A DNA stretch of 39,619 nt from Comamonadaceae bacterium (GTDB taxonomy: Bacteria > Pseudomonadota > Gammaproteobacteria > Burkholderiales > Burkholderiaceae_C), in assembly GCA_021299555.1 (NCBI GenBank), contig JAJTGH010000050.1, forward strand, positions 1-39,619. Reading direction: 5' to 3'. The notes beneath the pieces were generated by a model. It saw only the letters and a program-made list of their open reading frames with translations, did no database searches and had not been told where the DNA came from. Every line of letters starts with the position of its first letter. The first letter of the stretch is position 1. Position numbers and translations under genes: made by a program. Of the stretch, positions 1 to 10,825 are shown piece by piece.

Positions 1-2
1 AG

Positions 3-1009
<1,007 letters not shown>

Positions 1010-1013
<4 letters not shown>

Positions 1014-1999
1014 GTACCTGGCCTGAACGCATGCTCAGCACGCCCGCCCTGGCTCTGGCCGTGGCTGTTTTTGTAGCCTTTTTGCTCCTGCTCGAAGGCC
1101 TGTACCTGTTGTGGCAATCCGCTTTTGGTGCACAGGCCAGGCGCCGCACGCAGCGCTTGCAGGCACTGGCCTGGGAGCGCGGCCGCTCGCGGGCGGTGGT
1201 GCGCAAGCAAACAGCGGCGGCCGGTCCCCTGACCCGGTGGATCGAAAGTGGCTCGGTCTTGTCCTGGACCGAGCGCTTGCTGCAGCAGGCCGATCTGCGC
1301 TGGCCTGCTGCGCAGCTGCTCACACTGAGCCTGTTGGGCGGTATGGCAGGCGGATTGCTGGCGCGGCTGTTGCATGCGCCCGCTGGCGTGTCGGGCGCAT
1401 GTGCCGTTGGGGTGGGACTGATGCCGTGGATCTACGTGGCCGTGCGCCGTCGGCGTCGCCTGCGGCTGATGCAACGGCTGCTGCCCGATGGCTTGGACAT
1501 GCTCGCGCGGGCCCTGCGTGCGGGCCACGCCTTTTCCTCGGCGCTGCAAATGGCTGGCCAGGAAATGACCGAGCCCATGGGCACAGAACTGCGCCTGGTG
1601 CATGAAGAGGTCAACTTTGGACTGTCGCTGCCGCAGGCGCTGGCCCACCTGGTCGAGCGGGTGCCCTTGGCGGACCTGCGCTACTTTGTGGTGGCCGTCC
1701 TGATTCAGCGTGAGTCGGGTGGCAACTTGGCCGAGGTGATGGGCAAACTGGCACAGCTCATCCGTGCCCGTCTGCGTCTGCTCGATCGGGTGCGGGTGCT
1801 CTCTAGCGAGGGGCGCTTGTCGGCCTGGATCCTGGGGCTGATGCCCTTTTTGCTGGGCGGTTTGCTGGCCGCCTTCAACCCCCGTTTCATGCAGCCGCTG
1901 TGGAGTGATCCCTTGGGCCTTCTCATGCTCAAGTGGATGCTGGGCATGATGGTCGTGGGTGTGTTTTTGATCGCACGCATCGTGCGCATCCGAGTTTGA
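1010..1999 (+). CDS. tadB: TadB-like type II secretion F domain protein
   Basis: Overlaps tadA stop (ATGA); '[29 protein letters not shown]...[23 protein letters not shown]' T2SSF domain; multiple TM segments. Confidence 0.9.
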
Positions 2000-2009
2000 G
2001 GAGAACCTG

Positions 2010-2948
2010 GTGCTTTTGCCCATATTGATATTTTTGGTCGTGAGTCTGGGCCTGGCCGGGCTCTATCTGTGGTGGGTGCCCACCACCGCGCAGCGCAGGG
2101 TGCGGCGGCTGAGCCAGACCGGTGGCCCCGCGCACGGCCACCGGCCATCCATGGCGGCCCAGACGCCCGATTGGAGTGCCAGGATCGCACGCCTGGCAGC
2201 GCCGCTGGCGCGCTGGTCTGCGCCTGCCCGCGCTTGGGAAAATTCGCCCCTGCGGCTGCAGTTTTTGCAGGCCGGCATTGCGCGCGATGATGCGCGGCTG
2301 ATTTATTTTGCCGCCAAGACCGTCTTGCCTTTGCTGATTTGCACCGCCTTGTTTTTTTCGCTGCAGGCCAGGGTCGAACCACTGAAATTGCTCCTGTGTC
2401 TGTGTCTGGCTGCGCTTTGCGCCTCTTATGCGCCCAATCTGGTTGTACAGGCGATGGGGCGGCGTCGCAGGCGCGAGATTTTTGAACACTTCCCCGATGC
2501 CACCGACATGCTTTTGGTGTGCATGGAGGCCGGTCTGGGCATGGACGCGGCCTTCAACCGAGTGGCGCTTGAAATGAAATTGAGCAGCGCGGATTTGGCC
2601 CAGGAGCTGCAGACGTCGGATCTGGAGTTGCGCGCCGGGGTCTCGCGCGATCAGGCCCTGCGCAACCTGGCTTTGCGCTGCGGGGTCGAGGAAATCGCCT
2701 CCTTTGCACTCATGCTCAAGCAGGCCGATCGTTTTGGCACCAGCATGGGTGATTCCTTGCGCGTGTATTCGGACGAGTTGCGGCACAAACGCATGGTGCG
2801 TGCCGAAGAGTTGGCCGCCCGCGTGCCCACCAAGATGCTGCTGCCGCTGGTGCTGTGCATCTTCCCGTCCGTCATCCTGGTCATTTCGGGGCCGGCAGTC
2901 ATTCAGGTGGTGCGCACCCTTGCGCCCATGCTCGGGGGCGGCTCCTGA
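2010..2948 (+). CDS. tadC: TadC-like type II secretion F domain protein
   Basis: 'FPDATDMLLVCMEAGLGMDAAFNRVALEM...FALMLKQADRFGTSMGDSLRVYSDELRHKRMVRAEELAARVPTKMLLPLVLCIFPSVILVISGPAVI' typical of TadC. Confidence 0.9.
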   Translation: MLLPILIFLVVSLGLAGLYLWWVPTTAQRRVRRLSQTGGPAHGHRPSMAAQTPDWSARIARLAAPLARWSAPARAWENSPLRLQFLQAGIARDDARLIYFAAKTVLPLLICTALFFSLQARVEPLKLLLCLCLAALCASYAPNLVVQAMGRRRRREIFEHFPDATDMLLVCMEAGLGMDAAFNRVALEMKLSSADLAQELQTSDLELRAGVSRDQALRNLALRCGVEEIASFALMLKQADRFGTSMGDSLRVYSDELRHKRMVRAEELAARVPTKMLLPLVLCIFPSVILVISGPAVIQVVRTLAPMLGGGS

Positions 2949-2959
2949 TGGCCGGGCGT

Positions 2960-3646
2960 TTAGCTGAACAGGTCGCCGCTGATCGGGTCGGGGTCGCCCA
3001 GTCGGTGCTTGAGCGCGTAGACGTAGAGCTCGAGCCGGTTGCGCACGCACAGTTTGTGATAGATCGAGCTCAGGTGGTTGCGCAGCGTGTGCTCCGAGAT
3101 GAACAGGCGGTCGGCCAGCAGCTTGTTGGCTGCGCCGTGGCCAGCCAGGATCACCTGGATGATCTTGCGCTCGCGACGGGTCAGGGTGCAATGCCGGGCC
3201 TGTTCGGGGGTCTGCGGCGTGCGATGGTTCATCCCGCCAAGCACGCGCGCCATGCTGACCCGATCGAGCCAGATTTCGCCGGCATGCACTTTTTCGATCG
3301 CTTTGATCACGCTCTGGGCGCTGGCATCCTTGCGCAAGATGCCGCGTGCGCCCAGTCGCACGGCTTCGTCGAGTACTTGTGGCCGGCGCTCGCCGGTCAA
3401 CACCAGCACCCGGCAGGCCTTTTGGTTGCTCAGGGCGGGAACGATGTCCAGGCCGCTGCGGCCGTCCAGGTCGAGATCGAGTAACACCACATCGGGTCGG
3501 TCCGTACTGGCCTTGTTCAGAGCCTCCTGGGCATGGGTTGCAGTGGCGACCACTTGCATGCGCGGACTTTGGGTCGCAATCAGTTGCTCGATGCCCCAGA
3601 CCAAGGTGGGGTGGTCGTCGACGACCATGATGCGCATGGGTGTCAC
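2960..3646 (-). CDS. LuxR/NarL-family response regulator
   Basis: Receiver motifs 'MRIMVVDDHPTLVWGIEQL', 'DVVLLDLDLDGRSG' and C-terminal LuxR HTH 'LTRRERKIIQVILAGHGAANKLLADRLFISEHTLRNHLSSIYHKL'. Confidence 0.92.
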   Translation of the reverse strand: MTPMRIMVVDDHPTLVWGIEQLIATQSPRMQVVATATHAQEALNKASTDRPDVVLLDLDLDGRSGLDIVPALSNQKACRVLVLTGERRPQVLDEAVRLGARGILRKDASAQSVIKAIEKVHAGEIWLDRVSMARVLGGMNHRTPQTPEQARHCTLTRRERKIIQVILAGHGAANKLLADRLFISEHTLRNHLSSIYHKLCVRNRLELYVYALKHRLGDPDPISGDLFS

Positions 3647-4806
3647 AGAGGAATGTGCACATGCACGGCAGTTTGGCCATTGGGCTGGGTATACACCTTC
3701 GCCTGACCGCCCAGCGCGGCCGCTCGCTGGCTGATCGAGTGGGGCGTGAATCGCGCGGCGGGTATGCCTTCATTGGCGATGCGCAGGCCCAGCCAGCGTC
3801 CGTCACAGTGCAGATGCACCTCACCGCGGCGCGCTGGCGTGTGTTTGCGGATATTGCTCAACCCTTCGCGAACCATCTGTACGACTTCGTGGCGCAGGCG
3901 CTGACTCAAGGGCTCCTGGGTGTGTGCGTGCACGGCAATGCGTACGCCATGGAGCTGATGCAGCGCGTCGGCCTGCTGCTGCAGTTCCAGGCAAAGGGCT
4001 TGCTGCGGGTTTTGTGGCGCTTCGATGGCCCGGTTGAGGCTGCGCAGGTCTTCGATCACTTGTTGCGCCATGTTCACGATGTTGCGCAGGGCCGGCTGCA
4101 AGGGGTGGTCGGGCTCCGTGCGCAGATGCAGCGCCTCCAGGGCAAGCTTCAGGCCGATGTAGGGTTGCAGCGCGCTGTCGTGCAGATCGAGCGCCAGGCG
4201 CTGACGCTCGCGCTGGGCCGTTTGTTCGCCCAGCCGCTCGAGCTGATCGAGGCGCTCGAGCATTACAAAGGCCCGGTGGGCGATTTGCCTGAGCAAGCGG
4301 CCCTCGTGACGGCTCCAGGGGCGCTGGCGCCTCAAACACAGGCGCACGTGCTTGCCTTGCCAGGGCACGGCTGCGCTGATCTGCTGATCAGCCGACAGCC
4401 TGTGGGCTGTCCGGCTCGCGTCGGTTCTCGCTGCACTTGAGCAGGCCGGCGGCAGCTCAAGGGTACAGCTGCTTGCACCAAAAAATTCTTGCGTGATCTG
4501 GCACATGCGAGACAGGCTGTGCGCCAGGCCCAGGTGCGGGTTGGCAACACGGTTTAACGCTTCGAGCAGCATCAACTCCTGTTGCCTGCGGCGCTGATGC
4601 CAGGTTTGCAGCGCGGCGGGCAGGCACAGCAGCAGCGCCAGTGGAATGAACGGGCCGGCTGATGCGATGCCGGTGGCCTCCAGCGCGCCGCTGGCGCCCA
4701 GCGCCCAGGGGGCGACAGACGCCCCGGTGGCCAGCAGCATCAGCGCCGCAGGCCAGTTGCGACCGCGCTCCAAGCCGGGCTCGGGCGCTTTGTGGGTGTT
4801 GGGCAT
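3643..4806 (-). CDS. NarX-like sensor histidine kinase (HisKA_3)
   Basis: 'RQRLALDLHDSALQPYIGLKLALEALHLR' HisKA_3 phosphoacceptor, 'EVVQMVREGLSNIRKHTPARRGEVHLH' ATPase N-box; N-terminal hydrophobic segments; overlaps the response regulator gene by 4 nt. Confidence 0.9.
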   Translation of the reverse strand: MPNTHKAPEPGLERGRNWPAALMLLATGASVAPWALGASGALEATGIASAGPFIPLALLLCLPAALQTWHQRRRQQELMLLEALNRVANPHLGLAHSLSRMCQITQEFFGASSCTLELPPACSSAARTDASRTAHRLSADQQISAAVPWQGKHVRLCLRRQRPWSRHEGRLLRQIAHRAFVMLERLDQLERLGEQTAQRERQRLALDLHDSALQPYIGLKLALEALHLRTEPDHPLQPALRNIVNMAQQVIEDLRSLNRAIEAPQNPQQALCLELQQQADALHQLHGVRIAVHAHTQEPLSQRLRHEVVQMVREGLSNIRKHTPARRGEVHLHCDGRWLGLRIANEGIPAARFTPHSISQRAAALGGQAKVYTQPNGQTAVHVHIPL

Positions 4807-4983
4807 GGGTCATACAGGCCGGTCAGGCTCAATGGGTTGTGAAGCACGGTTCAGGAACGGTGCATGGGACTGTGACCCATCCTTCGCGCTGCGAGCGTCA
4901 CCGGCCATCGACAACCGGCGTAGGACCGCACTGATGTCCATGCCCCATGGACGATTTGGCCGCGTTAGGCCGTGCCTGGCCGC

Positions 4984-5008
4984 AAAAAAGCCGCCCTGGG
5001 GCGGCTTT
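4984..5008 (-). terminator. Rho-independent terminator downstream of the liv-type operon
   Basis: On the minus strand: AAAGCCGCCCCAGGGCGGCTTTTTT, i.e. GC-rich stem-loop followed by a T run, just after the stop of the substrate-binding protein gene. Confidence 0.8.
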
Positions 5009-5044
5009 GGAGGTTTTCATGGCCCGCTGCTGCAGGCAGATGCC

Positions 5045-6256
5045 TCACTTCATGTAGTCGGACACAACCTTCCAGCGGCCGTCTTGGATTTGCGACATGC
5101 GCGAGAGGTTGCTGCCCAGCCGCTGCTGAGCTGTAAAGCGCATTTCGGGGCTGCCAAAGATGTCGGGCGGGATCACCATGGAGTCCATGGCCTTGACAAA
5201 GGCATCGGTGGTCAGGTTGTTGCCCGCCTTCTGTGCGGCACGGATGAAGGAGTCAACCACCATGTAGCCGTAGACCGAGAACACGGTGGGATCGTCATTG
5301 AACTTGGTCTTGTACTTGTTGGCCCAGAAGCGAATTGGCTGTGAGGCTTCGTCAAGGTAGGGGTTCTGCACCGTCATGGTGGCATACAGCCCGTTCATGG
5401 CCGGTCCGCCGAGCTTGTGGATCAGGTCCGTGTAGGCGCCGCTCGAGCCGATGAAGGTCGGGTTATAGCCGCTGCGGCGGGCCGTGGCAATGGTGCCTAT
5501 GGTCTCGCGGATCAGGGTACCGAGCACCACGAAGTCGCATTCAGCAGCCTTCAGGCGAGCCACTTGCGAGGCAAAGTCGGTGGCACCACGCTTGAACGTG
5601 GTTTTTTCAGCCATGGTGACGTTGATGGTCTTCAGTCCCTCTTCAGCGCCGCGTTGCACCTCCAGGCCAAACTCATCGTCCTGGTAGAGGGAGCAGACCT
5701 TCTTGGCGCTTTTTTCCTTGGCCAGTTTGGGAACGGCCAGGCGCATTTGGTCGTAGTAGGTCGCGGCAAAGGAGTACTTGAGCCGGTGGAAAGGCTCGTA
5801 CATTTCGCGCGCTGCAGTGACCGGGAAGAAGTTGACCACGTTTTTCTCAAACTGGACGGGCATGGCGGCCAGGTTCGATGCGGTGCCAATGTGGCCGACC
5901 ATGGCGAAAATCTTGTCCTGGTTGACCAGTTTTTGGGCACCAAGCACGGCGCGTTTGGGGTCGTAGCCAGAGTCTTCAACCAGCAAATTGATGCGCCGGC
6001 CATTGACGCCGCCTTGCTCGTTGAGCTCTTCAACCCGCAGTTGCATGCCGGCACGGATTTGCTTGCCAAAACCAGCCAGGGGTCCGGACAGGTCCTGGAT
6101 GCTGCCCAGGGTGATGGTGTCTTTGCTCACGCCTTGGCTCTGGGCCTGGGCCGCGCCGGTGGCCAGCGAGAGCCCGAGCGCGCAGAGCGTGGCGGCCAGG
6201 GCCTGGGTGCGTTGGGTCATGGGTGTCTCCTTCTGATGGTGTTGCAATGGGCTCAC
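5045..6256 (-). CDS. Branched-chain amino acid-type ABC transporter substrate-binding protein
   Basis: Signal peptide, then 'ITLGSIQDLSGPLAGFGKQIRAGMQLRVEELNEQGGVNGRRINLLVEDSGYDPKRAVLGAQKLVNQDKIFAMVGHIGTASNLA' = Peripla_BP_6. Confidence 0.93.
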   Translation of the reverse strand: MSPLQHHQKETPMTQRTQALAATLCALGLSLATGAAQAQSQGVSKDTITLGSIQDLSGPLAGFGKQIRAGMQLRVEELNEQGGVNGRRINLLVEDSGYDPKRAVLGAQKLVNQDKIFAMVGHIGTASNLAAMPVQFEKNVVNFFPVTAAREMYEPFHRLKYSFAATYYDQMRLAVPKLAKEKSAKKVCSLYQDDEFGLEVQRGAEEGLKTINVTMAEKTTFKRGATDFASQVARLKAAECDFVVLGTLIRETIGTIATARRSGYNPTFIGSSGAYTDLIHKLGGPAMNGLYATMTVQNPYLDEASQPIRFWANKYKTKFNDDPTVFSVYGYMVVDSFIRAAQKAGNNLTTDAFVKAMDSMVIPPDIFGSPEMRFTAQQRLGSNLSRMSQIQDGRWKVVSDYMK

Positions 6257-8106
6257 TTGTACATGGCCTCGATCTGGGGGGCGTATTTCTTTTCAACGAG
6301 CTTGCGCTTGAGTTTCATGGTGGGCGTGAGTTCCTCGTCTTCTGCGCTCAGTTGCTTGTCGAGCAAGAAAAATTTCTTGATCTGCTCGACCCGGGCAAAT
6401 TTCGCATTGACCCGGTCCATTTCGAGTTGAACCAATTCTTGCACCTCTGGCGCCCGCGTCAAGCTGGCGTAATTACTAAAGGGGATTTCCCGATCTTGGG
6501 CGAATTTTTCGACGTTATCCTGGTCAATCATGACGATGGCCACCAGGTAGGGGCGCCGATCGCCGATGACCACCGCGTCCGTGATGTAGGGCGAAAACTT
6601 GAGCTCGTTCTCCAGCTCGGTCGGGGTGATGTTCTTGCCGCCGGCGGTGATGATGATGTCTTTCATCCGGTCGGTGATGCGCAAATAGCCGTCTTCGTCC
6701 ATCAGGCCCACGTCGCCGGTATGCAGCCAGCCCTGGTCGTCAAGTGCCTCGGCCGTCTTGTCGGGCAGGTTCAGATAGCCCTTGAAGACGTTGGGCCCCT
6801 TGACCAGGATTTCCCCGGTGGCTGGGTCGATCTTGACCTGGTTGAAGCCGGCCGCCGGCCCGATAAATCCCGGCTTGATCCGGCCGGGCGGGTTGCCGGT
6901 GGAGGCGCCGCAGGTCTCGGTCATGCCCCAGACCTCGAGCATGGGCACGCCCAGTGCCATGTACCAGCGCACCAGTTCTGGGGAAATCGGCGCAGCCCCG
7001 GTGACGCAATAGCGCGCCCGGTGTATGCCGATGAGCTTGCGCGTGTTGTCCAGGGCTAGCAGCCGGGCCAGCCGGAACTGCAGGCGCAGCCCGGCGCCCA
7101 CGCTGCGGCCGGCAATCACCGCATCGGCGACCCGCAAGCCCACCGAGATGGCCCAGCCGTAGATCAGTTGTTGCAGCCGGCTTGACTCCTTGAGCGCAAT
7201 CATCACACCCGAGTAGAACTTCTCCCAGACGCGCGGTACCGCCGTGAAGACGGTGGGCGCGATTTCCCGCACGTTTTCAGGCACGGTCTCCGGGTTTTCC
7301 ACAAAGTTCAGTTTGCAGCCCGTGTAGAGCGAAAAATACTCCCCGCCGACGCGCTCTGCAATGTGACACAGCGGCAGGAAACACATGGATTCGTCGGCTT
7401 GCGTGCGCGAGATCAGGGTGTTGTAGCCGCGCACGGTATAGACCAGCGCCTCGTGCGTGTGCATGGCGCCTTTGGGCTTGCCAGTGGTGCCCGAGGTGTA
7501 GACCAAAATCGCCAGATCGCCAGGCTGCACGTGTGCCAGACGCTCTTGGAGCGCCTGCGGGTGTTCGGCCAGGTGGGTGCGGCCGATCTCGCACAGCTGC
7601 TGCAGGCTCATCACCATGGGGTCGTGGAGTCCGCTCAGCCCCTCGTCGTCAAAGACGATGATGTTGCGCAGGCGCGGCAGCTGCCCACGCACTTCCAGGG
7701 CTTTATCAAGCTGCTCGTCGTCTTCCACGAAGAGCACGGTCGTGCCCGAGTCTTCGCACAGATACTGCACCTGGGCCGCAGCGTCGGTGGGGTAGATGCC
7801 GTTGGCCACCGCACCGCAGCTCAAAACGGCCAGATCGGTCATGACCCATTGGCGGTTGGTATTGGCCAGAATCGAGACCACTTCACCATGGGCCAGCCCC
7901 AGGTGCAGCAGGCCAGCGGCGATTTCCTGAACGTTTTGGCCCACCTGAGTCCAGGTGTGGGCTTGCCAGATGCCCAGCTCTTTTTGCCGCAGCCACACCC
8001 CCGGGCCGCGTTCGCGCACGGCGTTCCAGAACATGGCGGCGATGGTGTCACCCTCGAGCACCACACGGGTCTCGGGGAGAATCTGATGTGCTTGCCAGAG
8101 GTTCAT
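6253..8106 (-). CDS. AMP-dependent synthetase/long-chain acyl-CoA ligase family protein
   Basis: 'ILVYTSGTTGKPKGAMHTHEAL' AMP-binding P-loop, 'GWLHTGDVGLMDEDGYLRITDRMKDIIITAGGKNITPTELEN'. Start placed at MNLWQAHQ (8106) rather than the 8163 ORF extension. Confidence 0.92.
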   Translation of the reverse strand: MNLWQAHQILPETRVVLEGDTIAAMFWNAVRERGPGVWLRQKELGIWQAHTWTQVGQNVQEIAAGLLHLGLAHGEVVSILANTNRQWVMTDLAVLSCGAVANGIYPTDAAAQVQYLCEDSGTTVLFVEDDEQLDKALEVRGQLPRLRNIIVFDDEGLSGLHDPMVMSLQQLCEIGRTHLAEHPQALQERLAHVQPGDLAILVYTSGTTGKPKGAMHTHEALVYTVRGYNTLISRTQADESMCFLPLCHIAERVGGEYFSLYTGCKLNFVENPETVPENVREIAPTVFTAVPRVWEKFYSGVMIALKESSRLQQLIYGWAISVGLRVADAVIAGRSVGAGLRLQFRLARLLALDNTRKLIGIHRARYCVTGAAPISPELVRWYMALGVPMLEVWGMTETCGASTGNPPGRIKPGFIGPAAGFNQVKIDPATGEILVKGPNVFKGYLNLPDKTAEALDDQGWLHTGDVGLMDEDGYLRITDRMKDIIITAGGKNITPTELENELKFSPYITDAVVIGDRRPYLVAIVMIDQDNVEKFAQDREIPFSNYASLTRAPEVQELVQLEMDRVNAKFARVEQIKKFFLLDKQLSAEDEELTPTMKLKRKLVEKKYAPQIEAMYK

Positions 8107-8110
8107 GCCA

Positions 8111-8902
8111 TCACCGCCAGTTCTTCTTTTTCTTCCAGCGCCGCTCGCCGCGCACACCGGCATCTTTCATGCCCAGGTAGAACTCGCGGATGTCGTCCTT
8201 CTCCCGCAGGCGGTCGCAGCTGTCTTCCATGACGATGCGACCGTTTTCCAGCACGTAGCCGTAGTCTGAGGCGTTGAGCGCCATGTTCGCGTTTTGCTCG
8301 ACCAGCAAGATGGTGGTACCCCTTTCGCGGTTGATGCGCACCACGATTTCGAAGATCTCTTTGGTCAATTTGGGGCTCAGGCCCAGGCTGGGCTCGTCGA
8401 GCAAGATCAATTCGGGCTGTGCCATGAGGGCCCGGGATATGGCCAGCATTTGCTGCTGCCCGCCCGAGAGCAGGCCAGCGTCTTGAGCGGCGCGCTCGCG
8501 CAGGATGGGAAAGTAGTCGAACACACTTTCTATGTCGCGGGCCACGCCATCGCGGTCGCTGCGGGTATAGGCACCCATGAGCAGGTTGTCACGCACGCTC
8601 AGCAGTGGGAAGACCTCACGTCCTTCGGGCACATGCGACAGGCCCTGCTGGACAATCAGGGCCGGGTCTTGCGCCGTGATGTCGCGTCCGCGAAAGTGCA
8701 CCTGCCCCTTGCGTGGGTCGATGATGCCGGAGATGGTCTTCAAAATGGTGGTTTTGCCTGCGCCGTTGGAGCCCAGCACGGTGGCGATCTGGCCGCGCAG
8801 GACCTTCAGGCTCACCCCCCGAATGGCGCGGATCGGCCCGTAGGCGCTCTCCACATTGGCCAGCTCGAGCACCACCTGCTCGCTGATTGCTGCCTCGCTC
8901 AT
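8111..8902 (-). CDS. livF: ABC transporter ATP-binding protein, LivF type
   Basis: Walker A 'GSNGAGKTTILKTISG', signature 'LLSGGQQQMLAISRALMAQPELILLDEPSLGLSP'. Confidence 0.9.
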   Translation of the reverse strand: MSEAAISEQVVLELANVESAYGPIRAIRGVSLKVLRGQIATVLGSNGAGKTTILKTISGIIDPRKGQVHFRGRDITAQDPALIVQQGLSHVPEGREVFPLLSVRDNLLMGAYTRSDRDGVARDIESVFDYFPILRERAAQDAGLLSGGQQQMLAISRALMAQPELILLDEPSLGLSPKLTKEIFEIVVRINRERGTTILLVEQNANMALNASDYGYVLENGRIVMEDSCDRLREKDDIREFYLGMKDAGVRGERRWKKKKNWR

Positions 8903-9726
8903 GGCTGCGCTCCGGCGGTTTTGGGTCTGCGCAGCAACGCCACGTCGTCCACCGAGCCCAGATAGGCCTCGATCACGCCCGGGTCGTTTTGCACCTGCGC
9001 GGGCGTGCCCAGGGCCAAGACCTGTCCCTGATTCATGGCCAGTACCCGGTCGGAAACGCGCGAGACCAGCGACATGTCGTGCTCGACCATCAGCACCGTG
9101 ATGCCCAGCTCATGGCGGATGTCCTGGATCCAAAAAGCCATGTCGTCGGTTTCTTCGACATTCAGACCCGAGGACGGTTCGTCGAGCAGCAGCAGGCGCG
9201 GCTGTGTGCACAGGGCGCGGCCGAGCTCGACCACCTTGCGAACGCCATAGGGCAGGCCCGCCACCAGGGTGTCGCGGTGGTGCTGCAGGTCAAGGAAGTC
9301 GATGACTTTTTCGGCCTGCTCGCGCGCCTGCAATTCGGCCTGCCGAACGCCGCTGGTAAACAGCACGTCCTGCCAGGGCGAGCTGCGCCTGTGGGTGTGG
9401 CAGCCGATGAGCAGGTTGTGCAAGACGGTGGCGTGCTCGAACAATTCGATGTTCTGAAAAGTGCGCGCGATCCCCAGGCCGGCAACCCTGTGCGGTGGCT
9501 GGTCGGTCAGCGTGATCAGGCCTTGGGGACTCTGGTAGCCGATGGTGCCGCTGCTGGGCGTGTAGATGCGGCTGATCAGGTTGAAAACGGTGGTCTTGCC
9601 TGCGCCGTTGGGCCCAATCAGGGTGAACACTTCGCCGCTTTGAACATCAAAGCTCACGTCGTTGACGGCCAGCACGCCGCCAAAGCGCACGCTCAGGTGG
9701 CTGGCCTGCAGCAGGGGCGCATTCAT
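8899..9726 (-). CDS. livG: ABC transporter ATP-binding protein, LivG type
   Basis: 'LIGPNGAGKTTVFNLISRIYTPSSG', 'VRKVVELGRALCTQPRLLLLDEPSSGLN', BCA_ABC_TP C-terminal region; start at MNAPLLQASHLSVRFGG (9726). Confidence 0.9.
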   Translation of the reverse strand: MNAPLLQASHLSVRFGGVLAVNDVSFDVQSGEVFTLIGPNGAGKTTVFNLISRIYTPSSGTIGYQSPQGLITLTDQPPHRVAGLGIARTFQNIELFEHATVLHNLLIGCHTHRRSSPWQDVLFTSGVRQAELQAREQAEKVIDFLDLQHHRDTLVAGLPYGVRKVVELGRALCTQPRLLLLDEPSSGLNVEETDDMAFWIQDIRHELGITVLMVEHDMSLVSRVSDRVLAMNQGQVLALGTPAQVQNDPGVIEAYLGSVDDVALLRRPKTAGAQP

Positions 9727-9778
9727 GGGCGGCCTCCCGGGGCACAGCGCCATTTGCGCCAGAGGGTGGGGCGGGTTT

Positions 9779-10825
9779 TCATTTGAGCCGGTCTGATTTC
9801 TGGAAGGACTTTTGCCGCTTGAACATACCCCGGCGGTAAAAGGGAAACAGCTGCAGATAGCCCATGGGCTCAAACAGCACAAAGGCCACCAGCACCGCGC
9901 CATAGACGACGGCCTTGAGTCCGGGTGCACTGCCCACCGCCTCAGGCAGGAAATCCTTGACCACCGCGATGGCTTGCGGCAGGCCGATCAGGAAGATCGC
10001 GCCCAGGAATACGCCGTGGATGAACCCCAGTCCGCCGATGACCACCATCAGCAGCAGATCGATCGACTGGATGATGTTGAATTGGTCCGGGGTGAGAAAC
10101 CGGATTTGGTGCGCATACAGCGCCCCGCCTATGCCGGCCAGGGCTGCTGAAATGGCAAAGCTCAGGGTCTTGTAGTAGGCCAGGTGTATGCCCATGCTCT
10201 GCGCTGAAATCTCCGAGTCGCGGATGGCCACGAACGCACGGCCGGTGGGCGATCGCAGCAGGTTCAGGCAGGCCAGCGTGGCCAGCACAGTGACCACCAA
10301 ACAGACAAAGTAGAACGAACTGCCGGTGTCGGCGGTCCAACCGAAGGCCTGGGGCGCGCCCACGGTCTTGCCGGTGTTGCCGCCGGTCACGCTGTCCCAG
10401 CGGGCAAAGATTTCTTCGACGATGAAGCCAAAGGACAGCGTGGCAATGCCCAGGTAAATGCCTTTGACGCGCAGGGCGGGCAAGCCCACCACAATCCCGA
10501 CGGCGGCCGACAGCAAGCCAGCGACCGCCATGGCCAGGGGAAAGGGCCAGCCCATTTGTGTGAGCACGGCCTGCGTGTAGGCGCCAACACCCAGAAAGGC
10601 CGCATGGCCGATGGAGAACAGTCCGGTAAAGCCGGCCAGCAGCATCAGACCCAGGCCGACCACCGAGTAAATCAGGATGAAGGTCAGTTGGGCCAGCAGG
10701 TATTCCGACAGCAGCCAAGGTGCGCCCAGCAGCAGCAGGCCGAGCAACCCGTACCAAAACCGGTGACCGCCATGTTTGGCCAGGCTCAGGTCTTGCTCGT
10801 AACTGGTCTTGAAGATAAAGCGCAT
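9779..10825 (-). CDS. livM: ABC transporter permease, LivM type
   Basis: 'VGLGLMLLAGFTGLFSIGHAAFLGVGAYTQAVL', 'GRAFVAIRDSEISAQSMGIHLAYYKTLSFAISAALAGIGGALYAHQ'. Confidence 0.92.
   Translation of the reverse strand: MRFIFKTSYEQDLSLAKHGGHRFWYGLLGLLLLGAPWLLSEYLLAQLTFILIYSVVGLGLMLLAGFTGLFSIGHAAFLGVGAYTQAVLTQMGWPFPLAMAVAGLLSAAVGIVVGLPALRVKGIYLGIATLSFGFIVEEIFARWDSVTGGNTGKTVGAPQAFGWTADTGSSFYFVCLVVTVLATLACLNLLRSPTGRAFVAIRDSEISAQSMGIHLAYYKTLSFAISAALAGIGGALYAHQIRFLTPDQFNIIQSIDLLLMVVIGGLGFIHGVFLGAIFLIGLPQAIAVVKDFLPEAVGSAPGLKAVVYGAVLVAFVLFEPMGYLQLFPFYRRGMFKRQKSFQKSDRLK

Noticed and set aside
1929-3824. Long minus-strand ORF (631 aa) opposite tadB/tadC and the response regulator
   Set aside because: Low-complexity, Arg/Gln/His/Pro-rich translation overlapping three well-supported genes; typical spurious shadow ORF in GC-rich DNA.
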